This document shows positions 33,780 through 45,617 of a DNA stretch of 64,000 nt, in pieces. Made by a program: the position numbers and the translations under genes. The number at the start of each line of letters is the position of its first letter. Position 1 is the stretch's first letter. The DNA is from Mycolicibacterium elephantis DSM 44368. Its GTDB lineage: Bacteria; Actinomycetota; Actinomycetes; Mycobacteriales; Mycobacteriaceae. Below the pieces are notes generated by a model. It saw only the letters and a program-made list of their open reading frames with translations, was not told where the DNA came from and ran no database searches. The stretch is taken from assembly GCF_004014805.1 (NCBI RefSeq), contig NZ_ATDN01000089.1, positions 1 to 64,000 on the forward strand, written 5' to 3'.

Positions 33780-34097
33780 CTACTCGCCTTCGGTGTGCTC
33801 GAGCAGGTCTGCGTGGATCTCGCGCAGCGCGATCGACAGCGGCTTCTCCTGAAGGCCCGGCTCGACCAGCGGCCCGACGTACTCGAGGATGCCGTCGCCG
33901 AGCTGGTTGTAGTAGTCGTTGATCTGGCGAGCGCGCTTGGCGGCGAAGATCACCAGGGCGTACTTGCTCGATACGCGCTCCAGCAACTCGTCGATCGGCG
34001 GGTTGGTGATGCCGAGCGGCGTGTCGTAGGCGCCGGCGGCGGACGTGTCGAACTTGTCCACGGCGGCCAGCTGCGTATCGGCGTGCGGGGTGCTCAC
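33780..34097 (-). CDS. rpoZ: RNA polymerase omega subunit
   Basis: A small subunit that assists assembly of RNA polymerase through beta-prime. The conserved core is GITNPPIDELLERVSSKYAL followed by VIFAAKRARQINDYY. The C-terminal half is the acidic mycobacterial extension ending LREIHADLLEHTEGE. 105 residues. GTG start at 34097, with AGGAGA about 8 bases upstream. It lies between gmk and coaBC, the widespread gmk-rpoZ-coaBC order. Confidence 0.96.
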   Translation of the reverse strand: MSTPHADTQLAAVDKFDTSAAGAYDTPLGITNPPIDELLERVSSKYALVIFAAKRARQINDYYNQLGDGILEYVGPLVEPGLQEKPLSIALREIHADLLEHTEGE

Positions 34098-34184
34098 GTA
34101 AAAATTCTCCTGGCGGTTGGCTGGCTGGTTGCCTCTGAAACTGAGGTGGCTATCGGGGCTTCCTGCGCCGGCTCTGGCGCTGGG

Positions 34185-34760
34185 TCAGTCTTGGGCCACC
34201 AGCAAGGATACCAATTCGGCGCAGGCCGATTCCAATTGCCTGTTCACCACCACCACGTCGAACTCGTCCTGTGCGGCCATTTCCGCCTTCGCGGTCGCGA
34301 GCCGGCGATCCATCACCTCGGGGCTTTCGGTACCCCGCCCGCTCAGCCGGTTCTCCAGCGTCGCCCAGTCGGGCGGGGCGACGAACACGGTGATGGCCTC
34401 GGGCATCGCCTGCTTCACCGACCGCGCCCCCGCCAAATCCACCTCGATGAGGACAGGATGACCCGCCGCGGTGGCGTCGCGCACAGGCTGCGCCGGGGTG
34501 CCGGAGCGGTGCAGACCCCCGTGGATTTCGGCCCACTCCAACAGCGCCCCACTGTCGATCAGCTGCTGAAACTGCTCGTCGGTCACAAACGAGTAGTCGA
34601 CACCGTCGACCTCGCCGGGGCGGGGCGCTCTGGTGGTGACCGACACGCTGAAGTACAAGTCGGGAATTCGTTCGCGCAGGCAGCGCACGAGGGTCGACTT
34701 CCCGACGGCAGAGGGGCCGGACAGCACAACTACCCGGCCGACCCCTCGGCCGGCGCTCAA
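34185..34760 (-). CDS. gmk: guanylate kinase
   Basis: Phosphorylates GMP to GDP. The P-loop LSGPSAVGKSTLVRCL, the GMP-binding SVTTRAPRPGEVDGVDYSFV, GALLEWAEIHGGLHRSGT and the lid region RLSGRGTESPEVMDRRL are complete. 191 residues. The start at 34760 is a TTG with only a weak ribosome-binding site; it is 16 bases after the mihF stop, so coupling to mihF may matter. Confidence 0.95.
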   Translation of the reverse strand: MSAGRGVGRVVVLSGPSAVGKSTLVRCLRERIPDLYFSVSVTTRAPRPGEVDGVDYSFVTDEQFQQLIDSGALLEWAEIHGGLHRSGTPAQPVRDATAAGHPVLIEVDLAGARSVKQAMPEAITVFVAPPDWATLENRLSGRGTESPEVMDRRLATAKAEMAAQDEFDVVVVNRQLESACAELVSLLVAQD

Positions 34761-34776
34761 CTTCTGCGCCCGGGAA

Positions 34777-35091
34777 CTACTGGTCGAACTTTTCCAGCAG
34801 CGCCTTGCGCTGGCGATCGCCCAGGCCGCGCAGCCGGCGGGTGGGGGCGATTTCGAGCTCGGTCATGATTTCCTGCGCCTTGACCTTGCCGACCTTGGGC
34901 AGGGCCTCCAGCAGCGCGGAAACCTTCATCTTGCCGAGTACCTCATCGGTCTCGGCGTCCTTGAGCACCTGCTTGAGATTGGTGCCACCGCGCTTGAGCC
35001 GATCCTTGAGTTCAGCCCGGATTCGACGTGCGGCGGCAGCCTTCTCCAACGCTGCCGCGCGCTGTTCGTCGGTCAACTGGGGAAGGGCCAC
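34777..35091 (-). CDS. mihF: mycobacterial integration host factor
   Basis: A nucleoid-associated DNA-binding protein, essential in M. tuberculosis, that is required for L5 phage integration. The sequence has ALPQLTDEQRAAALEKAAAA, the helical RAELKDRLKRGGTNLKQVL, and the H2TH-like ALLEALPKVGKVKAQEIMTE. EIAPTRRLRGLGDRQRKALL follows near the C-terminus. GTG 35091 is the start: GGAGGAA lies 6 bases upstream and the family length is about 105. 104 residues. It heads mihF-gmk-rpoZ-coaBC. The long upstream region (about 450 bases) probably holds its promoter. Confidence 0.96.
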   Translation of the reverse strand: MALPQLTDEQRAAALEKAAAARRIRAELKDRLKRGGTNLKQVLKDAETDEVLGKMKVSALLEALPKVGKVKAQEIMTELEIAPTRRLRGLGDRQRKALLEKFDQ

Positions 35092-35422
35092 GGGTTCCTC
35101 CGTCTCATCACCATCATTTTCAATAAATCGGCTGATAGGACCAATCCAGAACAGCCAGCGACGACGACCGTACCCACGCATCCTGACGAATGCGAACCCC
35201 ACCCCCCGGTTCCGGGCCCAAAAGCCCAGCGTGTAAGGCGGTGCTGTGTCCGGCCCCGAGCACGCGTATCGGACGCCGAAACGACGTGATCGGGCCGGCT
35301 TCAAGTGGAATTTCCTCCCACTCAAGGGATTTCGTGCAGGCCCTTGACGATGGCGGAAACCGCGGCGATACGCGAGACCGGTCCGAGGCCGGGCCAGCAG
35401 CTTTTTCTAAAAATTTTCGCAG

Positions 35423-35457
35423 GTCAGCGCGTGTCGGGCGTGTCGAGCCGCGCTGAC
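35423..35457 (-). terminator. stem-loop followed by a T-run, downstream of pyrF
   Basis: GTCAGCGCG and CGCGCTGAC form a perfect 9-bp stem with a 17-base loop. On the minus strand the stem is followed within about 10 bases by AAAATTTTT. This is the best intrinsic-terminator candidate in the window and would end the pyr operon. Confidence 0.55.
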
Positions 35458-35470
35458 GGGCACAGTGCTG

Positions 35471-35511
35471 TGACTGACGTGACTTATGTTCGTTGTGTTA
35501 CTGATGTGACT
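35471..35511. repeat. two imperfect direct repeats near the pyrF stop
   Basis: TGACTGACGTGACT (35471-35484) and TTACTGATGTGACT (35498-35511) match at 12 of 14 positions with a 27-base period. They lie between the pyrF stop and the terminator-like stem. Role unknown. Confidence 0.5.
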
Positions 35512-35545
35512 GTTTGCGCGGGGGAATACCGGCTCCTCAGGCTCC

Positions 35546-36360
35546 TCAGGCCAGGTACGCCACCGCATCGCGCGTCGCCTCGGCAGCGTGACGCAGCTCG
35601 GCGACGTCGGGTCCGGCCCGCAGCACCTCGCGCGATACGGCGGGCAGCAACTGGCCCGGCTTCGCCCCGCCCAGACCGCCCAGCGCGTCGGGGCGCCCGC
35701 CCTGGGCGCCCACCCCGGGAACCAGCACGGGCCCGCCCAGTGCGCTCACGTCGGGTGGGTCCGACAACGTGGCGCCGACGACGACGCCGACGGCGCCCGG
35801 CTCGGGCGCGCCGGCGCGGTTGAGTTCCGCGGCGGCGTCGACGATCGCCTGTGCGACGCTGCGCCCGTCGGCGACCGCGCGTTGCACCGTGTGCCCTTCG
35901 GGGTTCGAGGTGGCGGCGAGCACGAAGACGCCACGCCCGCGGGCCAGCGCGGTGTCGAACAACGGTTGCAGCGAGCCGAAGCCCAGATACGGCGACGCGG
36001 TGACCGCGTCGGCCGCCAACGGTGAATCTCCCGCCCACGCCTGGGCATAGGCCGCCATCGTCGAACCGATGTCACCGCGTTTGGCGTCGGCGAGCACCAG
36101 CACCTCGGCCTCGCGCAACACGGCGATGGTGTGCTCGAGCACCGAATAGCCTGCCGCGCCGTAGGCCTCGAAGAACGCCACCTGGGGTTTGACCACCGCG
36201 AACCCCTCGAACGCCGCGACGCAGATGTCGCAGAACCTGCGCAGCCCGTCGGCGTCGACCGAAAGTTCCCACGCCCGCAGCAGTTCCGGGTGCGGGTCGA
36301 TGCCGAGACACAGCGGCCCGCGGGTCGACACCGCGTCGGCCAGCCGCCGACCGAAGCCGG

Positions 36361-36364
<4 letters not shown>
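35546..36364 (-). CDS. pyrF: orotidine 5'-phosphate decarboxylase (type 2)
   Basis: Makes UMP from OMP, the last step of pyrimidine synthesis. It belongs to the longer type-2 group: GFGRRLADAVSTRGPLCLGI, DPHPELL, the substrate/catalytic VLADAKRGDIGSTMAAYAQA, and the late VPGVGAQGGRPDAL loop. 272 residues. GTG 36364 overlaps the carB stop (GTGA), so it is coupled to carB and is the last gene of the pyr operon. Confidence 0.95.
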
Positions 36365-39708
<3,344 letters not shown>

Positions 39709-39732
39709 TACCGCTCCCCCCTCTCCGCACCC

Positions 39733-39785
39733 ACTGTGCGGTTTCGTACGCGACACGCCGGTCGGGGCGTATCAATCCGCACAGT
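39733..39785 (-). promoter_or_regulatory. long hairpin in the carA-carB gap
   Basis: ACTGTGCGG (39733-39741) and CCGCACAGT (39777-39785) are perfect complements and enclose a second pairing TACGC/GCGTA. The structure begins at the carA stop codon and ends 25 bases before carB. It could be an RNA processing or stabilising element that adjusts CarA to CarB output, or a partial terminator. Confidence 0.5.
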
Positions 39786-40909
39786 CACCGGTCCTCCCCC
39801 GCCATCAGGTCGACGAACTGGTCGAACAGGGAGTTGGCGTCGTGCGGGCCGGCCGCGGCCTCGGGATGGTATTGCACCGAAAACGCTTTACCGTCAAGCA
39901 GTTTGACGCCTTCGACCACGCCGTCGTTGGCGCAGGTGTGGCTGACGACGGCCTTACCGAACGGGGTGTCGAACTGCTCCCCCGCCTCGCCCTCGAGCGC
40001 GAACCCGTGGTTCTGCGCGGTCACCGCGACCCGCCCGGTGGCGTGGTCGATGACCGGGATGTTGATCCCGCGGTGCCCGAACACCATCTTGTACGTCTTG
40101 CGCCCAAGCGCGCGGCCGAGGATCTGGTTGCCGAAGCAGATGCCGAACAGCGGAATCCCGGCGCCGAGCACCGCGCGGGTCACCTCAACGATGTGGTCGG
40201 CGGTGGCCGGGTCGCCGGGCCCGTTGGACAGAAAGACCCCGTCGGGCTTGAGGTCCGCGATCTGCTCGAAGGTCACCGTCGACGGCAGCACATGGCTCCG
40301 GATGCCGCGGCGGGTGAAGTTGCGCGGGGTGTTGATCTTGATTCCGAGGTCTACCGCGGCGACGGTAAACCGCGGCGGCCCTTCGGGTTCCACCACATAC
40401 GCCGCCTCGGTGCTGACCTCGCCCGCCAGGTTGGCGCCCAGCATCGACGGCTGGGCCCGCACCCGGGCCAGCAGCTCATCGAGTTCGGCGAGCGCCTCTC
40501 CGCTGAACACCCCGGCCTTCATCGAGCCGCGGCTGCGCAGGTGACGCACCACCGCGCGGGTGTCGATGTTCGCGATGCCGACGACGTTCTGGCGGACCAG
40601 CTCGTCCTCCAGCGTCCCGGTGGCGCGCCAGCTCGACGCCCGCGGCGACGGGTCGCGGACGGCGTATCCGGCCACCCAGATCTTGTCGCCACGGCTCTCG
40701 GAGTCCTCTTGGTTCCAGCCCGTGTTGCCGATCTGCGGCGCGGTGGCGACCACGATCTGGCCGTGGTAGCTCGGGTCGGTGAGCGTCTCCTGGTATCCGG
40801 ACATCGCGGTGGAGAACACCGCTTCGCCCAGGGTCTGACCGACCGCGCCGTACGCGGTGCCGGTGAAGACGCGGCCGTCCTCGAGCACCAGGACAGCCTT
40901 GGAATTCAT
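39785..40909 (-). CDS. carA: carbamoyl-phosphate synthase small subunit (glutaminase)
   Basis: Releases ammonia from glutamine for CarB. The N-terminal domain begins KAVLVLEDGRVFTGTAYGAV, with FSTAMSGYQETLTDPSYHGQ. The class I glutamine amidotransferase domain has the nucleophile Cys in LFGICFGNQILGRAL and the His/Glu in FSVQYHPEAAAGPHD. 374 residues. ATG 40909 overlaps the stop of the preceding membrane-protein gene by 4 bases. Confidence 0.97.
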   Translation of the reverse strand: MNSKAVLVLEDGRVFTGTAYGAVGQTLGEAVFSTAMSGYQETLTDPSYHGQIVVATAPQIGNTGWNQEDSESRGDKIWVAGYAVRDPSPRASSWRATGTLEDELVRQNVVGIANIDTRAVVRHLRSRGSMKAGVFSGEALAELDELLARVRAQPSMLGANLAGEVSTEAAYVVEPEGPPRFTVAAVDLGIKINTPRNFTRRGIRSHVLPSTVTFEQIADLKPDGVFLSNGPGDPATADHIVEVTRAVLGAGIPLFGICFGNQILGRALGRKTYKMVFGHRGINIPVIDHATGRVAVTAQNHGFALEGEAGEQFDTPFGKAVVSHTCANDGVVEGVKLLDGKAFSVQYHPEAAAGPHDANSLFDQFVDLMAGEDR

Positions 40910-41406
40910 GCAGCCTCCTCAAGCCACCGCGCATATTCCCCGCGGTCATCGGCGCGAAACCCGGTGTCGATCTCGGTGCCCGACGGCAGCCGCCACCGGA
41001 TCGCCAGGATCCCTTCGTGGGTCAGGGCCTTACCGGCGATGGCGCGTTCGGTGCGGATCGCGGAGATCGACTCGTCGGGTATCCAGATCGGTCGTGCGCC
41101 GCTGCGCTGCACCATGATTCCCTCGGGGTAGCGGGTCAGCACGGCCTTGGTGCGGAAGCCGAGGTCGCCGACGACCACCCGGTCGTTCCAGCGCGGCGCC
41201 AGCGTGCTGCCGACATACAGGCCCTTGGTCGGTGCGACGACGGCCTGGCCGACGGTGTCGGGCAGCGGCGGCAGCGCACCGATGAGCTCGGCTTGGCGCT
41301 CGGCGCGGCGGCGCCAGCCCCGGATCATGGCCTGGATCAGCACGGCGATCACCACCGCCAGGACCGCGGCCACGACCAGCGACCCCACCAACGTCCCCGT
41401 GTTCAC
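40906..41406 (-). CDS. membrane protein of the pyr operon (Rv1382-like), unknown function
   Basis: A 166-residue protein. One N-terminal transmembrane helix (GTLVGSLVVAAVLAVVIAVL) is followed by a basic stretch (RGWRRRAERQAEL) and a soluble domain of the bacterial PH-like type (GIMVQRSGARPIWIPDESIS, ILAIRWRLPSGTEIDTGFRA). GTG 41406 is the start by comparison with Rv1382 and by a GAAAGG about 8 bases upstream. It is conserved in this position between pyrC and carA in mycobacteria and overlaps carA, so it is a constant passenger of the pyrimidine operon. Its role is not known. Confidence 0.85.
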   Translation of the reverse strand: MNTGTLVGSLVVAAVLAVVIAVLIQAMIRGWRRRAERQAELIGALPPLPDTVGQAVVAPTKGLYVGSTLAPRWNDRVVVGDLGFRTKAVLTRYPEGIMVQRSGARPIWIPDESISAIRTERAIAGKALTHEGILAIRWRLPSGTEIDTGFRADDRGEYARWLEEAA

Positions 41407-41482
41407 GTCGCGACCTTTCGCCCAAAGGGACACACGGGCGGAAAAGTGCGAGTGGATTTCGCCATTTCGTCCATCTCGGCGC

Positions 41483-42787
41483 TCATGCCGGACATTTCCC
41501 GTCGCGCGCCGTGATCTTGCCGCGCAGCATGGTCAGCGTCACCGACGCCGGCAGTTCCATCGATTCGAACGGTGTGTTCGCCGACCGGCTGGCCAGCGCC
41601 GCCCCTTCGACAGTCCAGGTGGCGTCGGGGTCGACGACGGTGAGGTTGGCCGGCTCGCCGACCTCCAGCGGCCTGCCCTGATCGGGCAACCCGACGATGC
41701 GGGCCGGGTTCTCGCTCATCACACGCGCCACATCGCGCCATGTCAGCAGCCCCGGCCGCACCATCGTCTCCACCACGACCGACAACGCGGTTTCCAGGCC
41801 GAGCATTCCCGGTCGGGCCTCGGCGAACTCGCAGCACTTCTCGTGCTCGGCGTGCGGGGCGTGATCGGTGGCCACACAGTCGATCACCCCGTCGGCCAGC
41901 GCCTGACGCAGCGCATCGGTGTCGGCGGCCTCGCGCAGCGGCGGGTTGACCCGGTTGCGGCCGTCGTAGCTCGCCAGCCGCCGGTCATCCAGCAACAGAT
42001 GATGCGGCGTCACCTCGGCGGTGATCGAAATACCTTGAGCCTTCGCCCATTTGACGATCTCCACAGTGCCGGCCGTCGAGGCGTGGCAGATGTGCACTCG
42101 GGCCCCGGCGTCGCGGGCCAGCAGCGCATCGCGTGCCACGATCGACTCCTCGGCGGCACGCGGCCACCCGGCCAGCCCGAGCCGGGCCGCGTTGGGCCCT
42201 TCGTGCGCGACGGCGCCGGCGGTGAGCCGCGGCTCTTCGGCGTGCTGGGCGATCAGCACGCCCAGCCCCTTCGCGTACTCGAGCGCACGGCGCATGATCA
42301 GCGGATCGTGCACGCAGATGCCGTCGTCGGAGAACATCCGCACCTGCCCCGCGCCCGCGGCCATCAGGCCCATCTCGGTCAGCTGGGCGCCGGCCAACCC
42401 CATGGTGACCGCCCCGACCGGGTGCACGTCGACCAGTCCGACCTGCTGCCCGCGGTGCCACACGTGATCGGTGACCACCGGGCTGTCGGCGACCGGGTTG
42501 GTGTTCGCCATCGCGAACACCGCGGTGTACCCGCCCAGCGCCGCTGCGGCCGAGCCGGTTTCGATGTCCTCGGCGTACTCCCGGCCCGGTTCACGCAGAT
42601 GGGTGTGCAGGTCGACGAATCCGGGCAGCACCACCTGATCGGTGGCGTCGAACACGTCCCACGCCTTTTCGAGTCCTCCGGACTCAGCCAGCCCCGTGCC
42701 GATCTCGGCGATCTGGCCGTCGGCCACCAGAACATCGACCCGGTCGCCCTCGCCGTAGAGCCGAACCCCTCGAATCACGGTGCTCAT
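41483..42787 (-). CDS. pyrC: dihydroorotase
   Basis: Cyclises carbamoyl aspartate to dihydroorotate. Metal ligands are seen in GFVDLHTHLREPGREYAED (HxH), QHAEEPRL, HICHASTAGTVEIVKWAKAQ and CVATDHAPHAEHEK. The substrate-binding NPPLREAADTDALRQALADG is present. 434 residues, class I type. ATGA overlap with pyrB; a 76-base gap then leads to the membrane-protein gene. Confidence 0.96.
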   Translation of the reverse strand: MSTVIRGVRLYGEGDRVDVLVADGQIAEIGTGLAESGGLEKAWDVFDATDQVVLPGFVDLHTHLREPGREYAEDIETGSAAAALGGYTAVFAMANTNPVADSPVVTDHVWHRGQQVGLVDVHPVGAVTMGLAGAQLTEMGLMAAGAGQVRMFSDDGICVHDPLIMRRALEYAKGLGVLIAQHAEEPRLTAGAVAHEGPNAARLGLAGWPRAAEESIVARDALLARDAGARVHICHASTAGTVEIVKWAKAQGISITAEVTPHHLLLDDRRLASYDGRNRVNPPLREAADTDALRQALADGVIDCVATDHAPHAEHEKCCEFAEARPGMLGLETALSVVVETMVRPGLLTWRDVARVMSENPARIVGLPDQGRPLEVGEPANLTVVDPDATWTVEGAALASRSANTPFESMELPASVTLTMLRGKITARDGKCPA

Positions 42788-43743
42788 GCGCTGATCGCCT
42801 CCCGCTCCGCGCCTACCAGCAGGTGGAACAACACGGCCATCCGGACGTGCACACCGTTGGAAACCTGTTGCAGCACAGCCGATTGCGAGGAATCGGCGAC
42901 GGAGAACGCGATCTCCATGCCGCGGATCATCGGGCCGGGGTGCAGGACCACCGCGTTGCCGGGCAGCATCGCCTGCCGCTTCTCCGAGAGCCCGTAGAGC
43001 GCCGAGTACTCCCGCGCCGACGGGAAGAACCCGCCGTACATCCGCTCGGCCTGCACGCGCAGCATCAGCACCGCGTCGGCGAGCGGCAGTTCGGCGTCGA
43101 GGTCGTGCGAGACGGTGACCGGCCAGCCCTGGACCCCCGCGGGCAGCAGCGTCGGCGGTGCGACCAGCACCACCTCGGCGCCAAGCGTGTTGAGCAGCAG
43201 CACGTTCGACCTGGCGACGCGGCTGTGCAGGACGTCACCGACGATCACCACCCGCTTGCCGTCGATGTCGCCGAGTCGCTGCCGGATGGTCAGCGCATCG
43301 AGCAGAGCCTGGGTGGGGTGCTCGTGGGTGCCGTCGCCCGCGTTGATCACCGTGGGCCCGGCCCCGTCGGCGCCTGCGGCCGTCCATTCGGCGAGCTGCT
43401 GGGGCGCGCCGGACGCGGGGTGACGGATGATGAGCGCGTCGGCGCCGGCCGCGCGCAGGGTCAGCGCGGTGTCGCGCAGCGATTCGCCTTTGGACACAGA
43501 CGATCCCGATGCGCTGACGTTGATGACGTCGGCGCTCATCCACTTGCCTGCGACCTCGAACGACACCCGGGTACGGGTGGAGTTCTCGTAGAACATCGTG
43601 ATGATCGTGCGCCCCCGCAGCGTCGGCAGCTTCTTGACGTCGCGGCCGAGCAACGCCTGGCTGAACCGGTCGGCGTCGTCGAGAATCGCCAAGGCCTCGT
43701 CGCGGGACAGGTCCGCTGCCGACAGCAGGTGCCGTGCCGTCAT
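42784..43743 (-). CDS. pyrB: aspartate carbamoyltransferase catalytic subunit
   Basis: Joins carbamoyl phosphate and aspartate, the committed step of pyrimidine synthesis. The carbamoyl phosphate site FYENSTRTRVSFEVAGKWM, SGSSVSKGESLRDTA, HPTQALLDALT and the aspartate-binding VLMLRVQAERM are intact. ATG 43743 overlaps the pyrR stop as ATGA and gives 319 residues; an apparent longer frame upstream reads pyrR in another frame. No pyrI regulatory subunit is present, as expected outside the enteric bacteria. Confidence 0.96.
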   Translation of the reverse strand: MTARHLLSAADLSRDEALAILDDADRFSQALLGRDVKKLPTLRGRTIITMFYENSTRTRVSFEVAGKWMSADVINVSASGSSVSKGESLRDTALTLRAAGADALIIRHPASGAPQQLAEWTAAGADGAGPTVINAGDGTHEHPTQALLDALTIRQRLGDIDGKRVVIVGDVLHSRVARSNVLLLNTLGAEVVLVAPPTLLPAGVQGWPVTVSHDLDAELPLADAVLMLRVQAERMYGGFFPSAREYSALYGLSEKRQAMLPGNAVVLHPGPMIRGMEIAFSVADSSQSAVLQQVSNGVHVRMAVLFHLLVGAEREAISA

Positions 43744-44294
43744 TTGGAGATCACCACCCCGTCGCGGTCGTCGTGTTCGGTGAGCAGAAGGTGCACGCTC
43801 TCGCTGCGCGAGGTCGGCACGTTCTTGCCGACGTAGTCGGCACGCAGCGGCAACTCCCGGTGGCCGCGGTCGACCAGCACCGCGAGCTGCACGGCGCGGG
43901 GCCTGCCGATGTCGCGCAGCGCGTCCAGCGCCGAACGCACCGAACGCCCCGAATACAGCACGTCGTCGACCAGGATCACCAGCGCGTCGTCGATGCCGCC
44001 TTCGGGTATCGACGTGTCCTCCAGCGGCCGCGGCGGCTTGATGTTGAGGTCGTCGCGGTACAGCGTGATGTCCAGCGCCCCGTGCGGGACGTCGACCCCG
44101 GAGAACTCCTTGATCTTCGCGGCCAACCGCGCGGCCAGGATGACGCCCCGCGTCGGGATGCCGAGCAACACGACGCGTGGCGCGTCGGGGCCGTCGAGTG
44201 CGGTTTTTTCGATGATCTGATGGGCGATTCGGGAGATGGTCCGGCCGACGTCCGCTGCGGACATCAACTCCCGGTCGGCGCCTGAAGAGCCCAA
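43740..44294 (-). CDS. pyrR: bifunctional pyr operon regulator / uracil phosphoribosyltransferase
   Basis: PyrR binds pyr mRNA when UMP is plentiful and also has uracil phosphoribosyltransferase activity. The PRPP loop ALVILVDDVLYSGRSVRSAL is intact, with GIPTRGVILAARLAAKI and PHGALDITLYRDDL. 184 residues. The start at 44294 is TTG, with GGAGG 10 bases upstream; ATG 44264 is an alternative start. It heads pyrR-pyrB-pyrC. Its leader carries a PyrR-binding loop just upstream of the ribosome-binding site, implying translational autoregulation of the operon. Confidence 0.96.
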   Translation of the reverse strand: MGSSGADRELMSAADVGRTISRIAHQIIEKTALDGPDAPRVVLLGIPTRGVILAARLAAKIKEFSGVDVPHGALDITLYRDDLNIKPPRPLEDTSIPEGGIDDALVILVDDVLYSGRSVRSALDALRDIGRPRAVQLAVLVDRGHRELPLRADYVGKNVPTSRSESVHLLLTEHDDRDGVVISK

Positions 44295-44313
44295 GCGACT
44301 CTGACCTCCTTCT

Positions 44314-44330
44314 CCGCCTCTCTGGACGGC
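44314..44330 (-). promoter_or_regulatory. PyrR-binding hairpin in the pyrR leader
   Basis: On the minus strand the sequence reads GCCGTCCAGAGAGGCGG. The loop TCCAGAGAGGC fits the PyrR recognition core UCCNGNGAGGY exactly, and CCG/CGG closes it. The ribosome-binding site GGAGG follows 5 bases later, before the TTG start. This agrees with translational repression by PyrR reported for mycobacteria, rather than the transcriptional attenuation of Bacillus. Confidence 0.8.
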
Positions 44331-44393
44331 TCATTAAAGGATGTCGAAACTTCGCCGAGCTTAGCACCCCCGAGGGCCGGGACCGCCGCTGGA

Positions 44394-44399
44394 TACGCT
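44394..44399 (+). promoter_or_regulatory. -10 element of a leaderless promoter for the serine hydrolase
   Basis: TACGCT is followed by 6 bases and GTG 44406, with no ribosome-binding site. This is consistent with a leaderless transcript running divergently from pyrR. Confidence 0.55.
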
Positions 44400-44405
44400 G
44401 GCGCG

Positions 44406-45611
44406 GTGAATCTGGACAGCAATCAGGCATCCATCCGCGAGGCCATCGACGCCGGCCTGCTCGCAGGCGCGGTCACCTTGGTCTGGCGCGCCGGACAGGT
44501 GCTGCAGGTCAACGAGCTCGGCTACCGCGACGTCGAGGCGCGCCTGCCGATGCAGCGCGACACGATCTTCCGGATCGCGTCGATGACCAAACCGGTCACG
44601 GTCGCCGCGGCGATGTCGCTGGTGGACGAGGGCAGGCTGGCGCTGACCGACCCGGTCACCAAGTGGCTGCCCGAGATGGAGCAGATGCGGGTGCTCGACA
44701 CGCCCGGCGGGCCGCTGGACAAGACCCGTCCGGCGCGGCGCGCGATCACCGTCGAGGACCTGATGACGCACCGCAGCGGGCTGGCCTACTACTTCTCGGT
44801 GGTGGGTCCGCTGGCGCGCGCGTACTCGCGCATCTCGGTGAAGCAGGACCCCGACGGCTGGCTGGCCGAGATCGCGGAGCTCCCGCTGCAGCACCAACCC
44901 GGTGAGCGGATGACCTACAGCAACGCCACCGACGTGCTGGGCATCATCCTCGAGCGGATCGAAGGCAAGTCGCTGCACGACGTGCTCACCGAGCGAATCC
45001 TGGGTCCGTTGAACATGACCGACACCGGCTTCTACGTGCCGTCCCGCAACCGGGGCCGGGCCGCCACCATGTACAAGCTCACCGAGAACGACACGCTCAG
45101 CCACGACGCGATGGGCCCCACCCCGGTGTCGCCGCCCCCGTTCTGCATGGGCGGTGCGAACCTGTTCTCCACCGCCGACGACTATCTGGCCTTCGCCCGG
45201 ATGCTGCTGGCCGGCGGCGAGATCGACGGTGTGCGAGTGCTTTCGGAGGAATCGGTGCGTTCGATGCGCACCGACCGGCTGACCGATGAGCAGAAGCAGC
45301 ATGACTTCCTCGGGATGCCGTTCTGGATCGGGCGCGGCTTCGGGCTGAACCTGTCGGTGGTCACCGATCCGGCACGGTCCCGGCAGCTGTACGGTCCCGG
45401 CGGGGCGGGCACCTTCAGCTGGCCGGGCGCCTACGGCACCTGGTGGCAGGCCGATCCCAGCGAGGATCTGATCCTGATCTACCTCATCCAGAACTTCCCC
45501 AACCTCAGCGCGGACGCCGCGGCCGCCGTCGCGGGCAACACCTCGCTGCTGAAACTGCAGTCGACGCAACCGAAATTCGTCCGTCGGACTTACCAAGCGC
45601 TCGACATCTGA
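44406..45611 (+). CDS. serine hydrolase of the beta-lactamase (class C-like) family
   Basis: A 401-residue member of the beta-lactamase/LipL esterase group. The nucleophile motif is SMTK (RIASMTKPVTVAAAMSLVDE), the second is YSN (MTYSNATDVLGIILERIEG), and a GPGGAGTFSWPGAYGTWW stretch takes the place of the KTG triad. TVEDLMTHRSGLAYYFS is typical of the family. No signal peptide is seen, so it probably acts in the cytoplasm on ester substrates rather than as a periplasmic beta-lactamase. Substrate unknown. Convergent with the sensor kinase gene (7 bases apart). Confidence 0.85.
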   Translation: MNLDSNQASIREAIDAGLLAGAVTLVWRAGQVLQVNELGYRDVEARLPMQRDTIFRIASMTKPVTVAAAMSLVDEGRLALTDPVTKWLPEMEQMRVLDTPGGPLDKTRPARRAITVEDLMTHRSGLAYYFSVVGPLARAYSRISVKQDPDGWLAEIAELPLQHQPGERMTYSNATDVLGIILERIEGKSLHDVLTERILGPLNMTDTGFYVPSRNRGRAATMYKLTENDTLSHDAMGPTPVSPPPFCMGGANLFSTADDYLAFARMLLAGGEIDGVRVLSEESVRSMRTDRLTDEQKQHDFLGMPFWIGRGFGLNLSVVTDPARSRQLYGPGGAGTFSWPGAYGTWWQADPSEDLILIYLIQNFPNLSADAAAAVAGNTSLLKLQSTQPKFVRRTYQALDI

Positions 45612-45617
45612 CGGCGG

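Larger units (their letters stand above)
35092..35545. other. 454-base intergenic region between mihF and pyrF
   Basis: No convincing gene was seen here on either strand. In M. tuberculosis a PE/PPE pair occupies this place. It holds the mihF promoter region, an AT-rich patch at about 35402-35418 (TTTTTCTAAAAATTTT) that stands out in this GC-rich DNA, a stem-loop (35423-35457) and a pair of imperfect direct repeats (35471-35511). Confidence 0.7.

Noticed and set aside
44406..45611. True beta-lactamase (antibiotic resistance gene)
   Set aside because: It has SxxK and YxN but no signal peptide and no clear KTG. The family is mostly esterases, so a resistance role is not supported.
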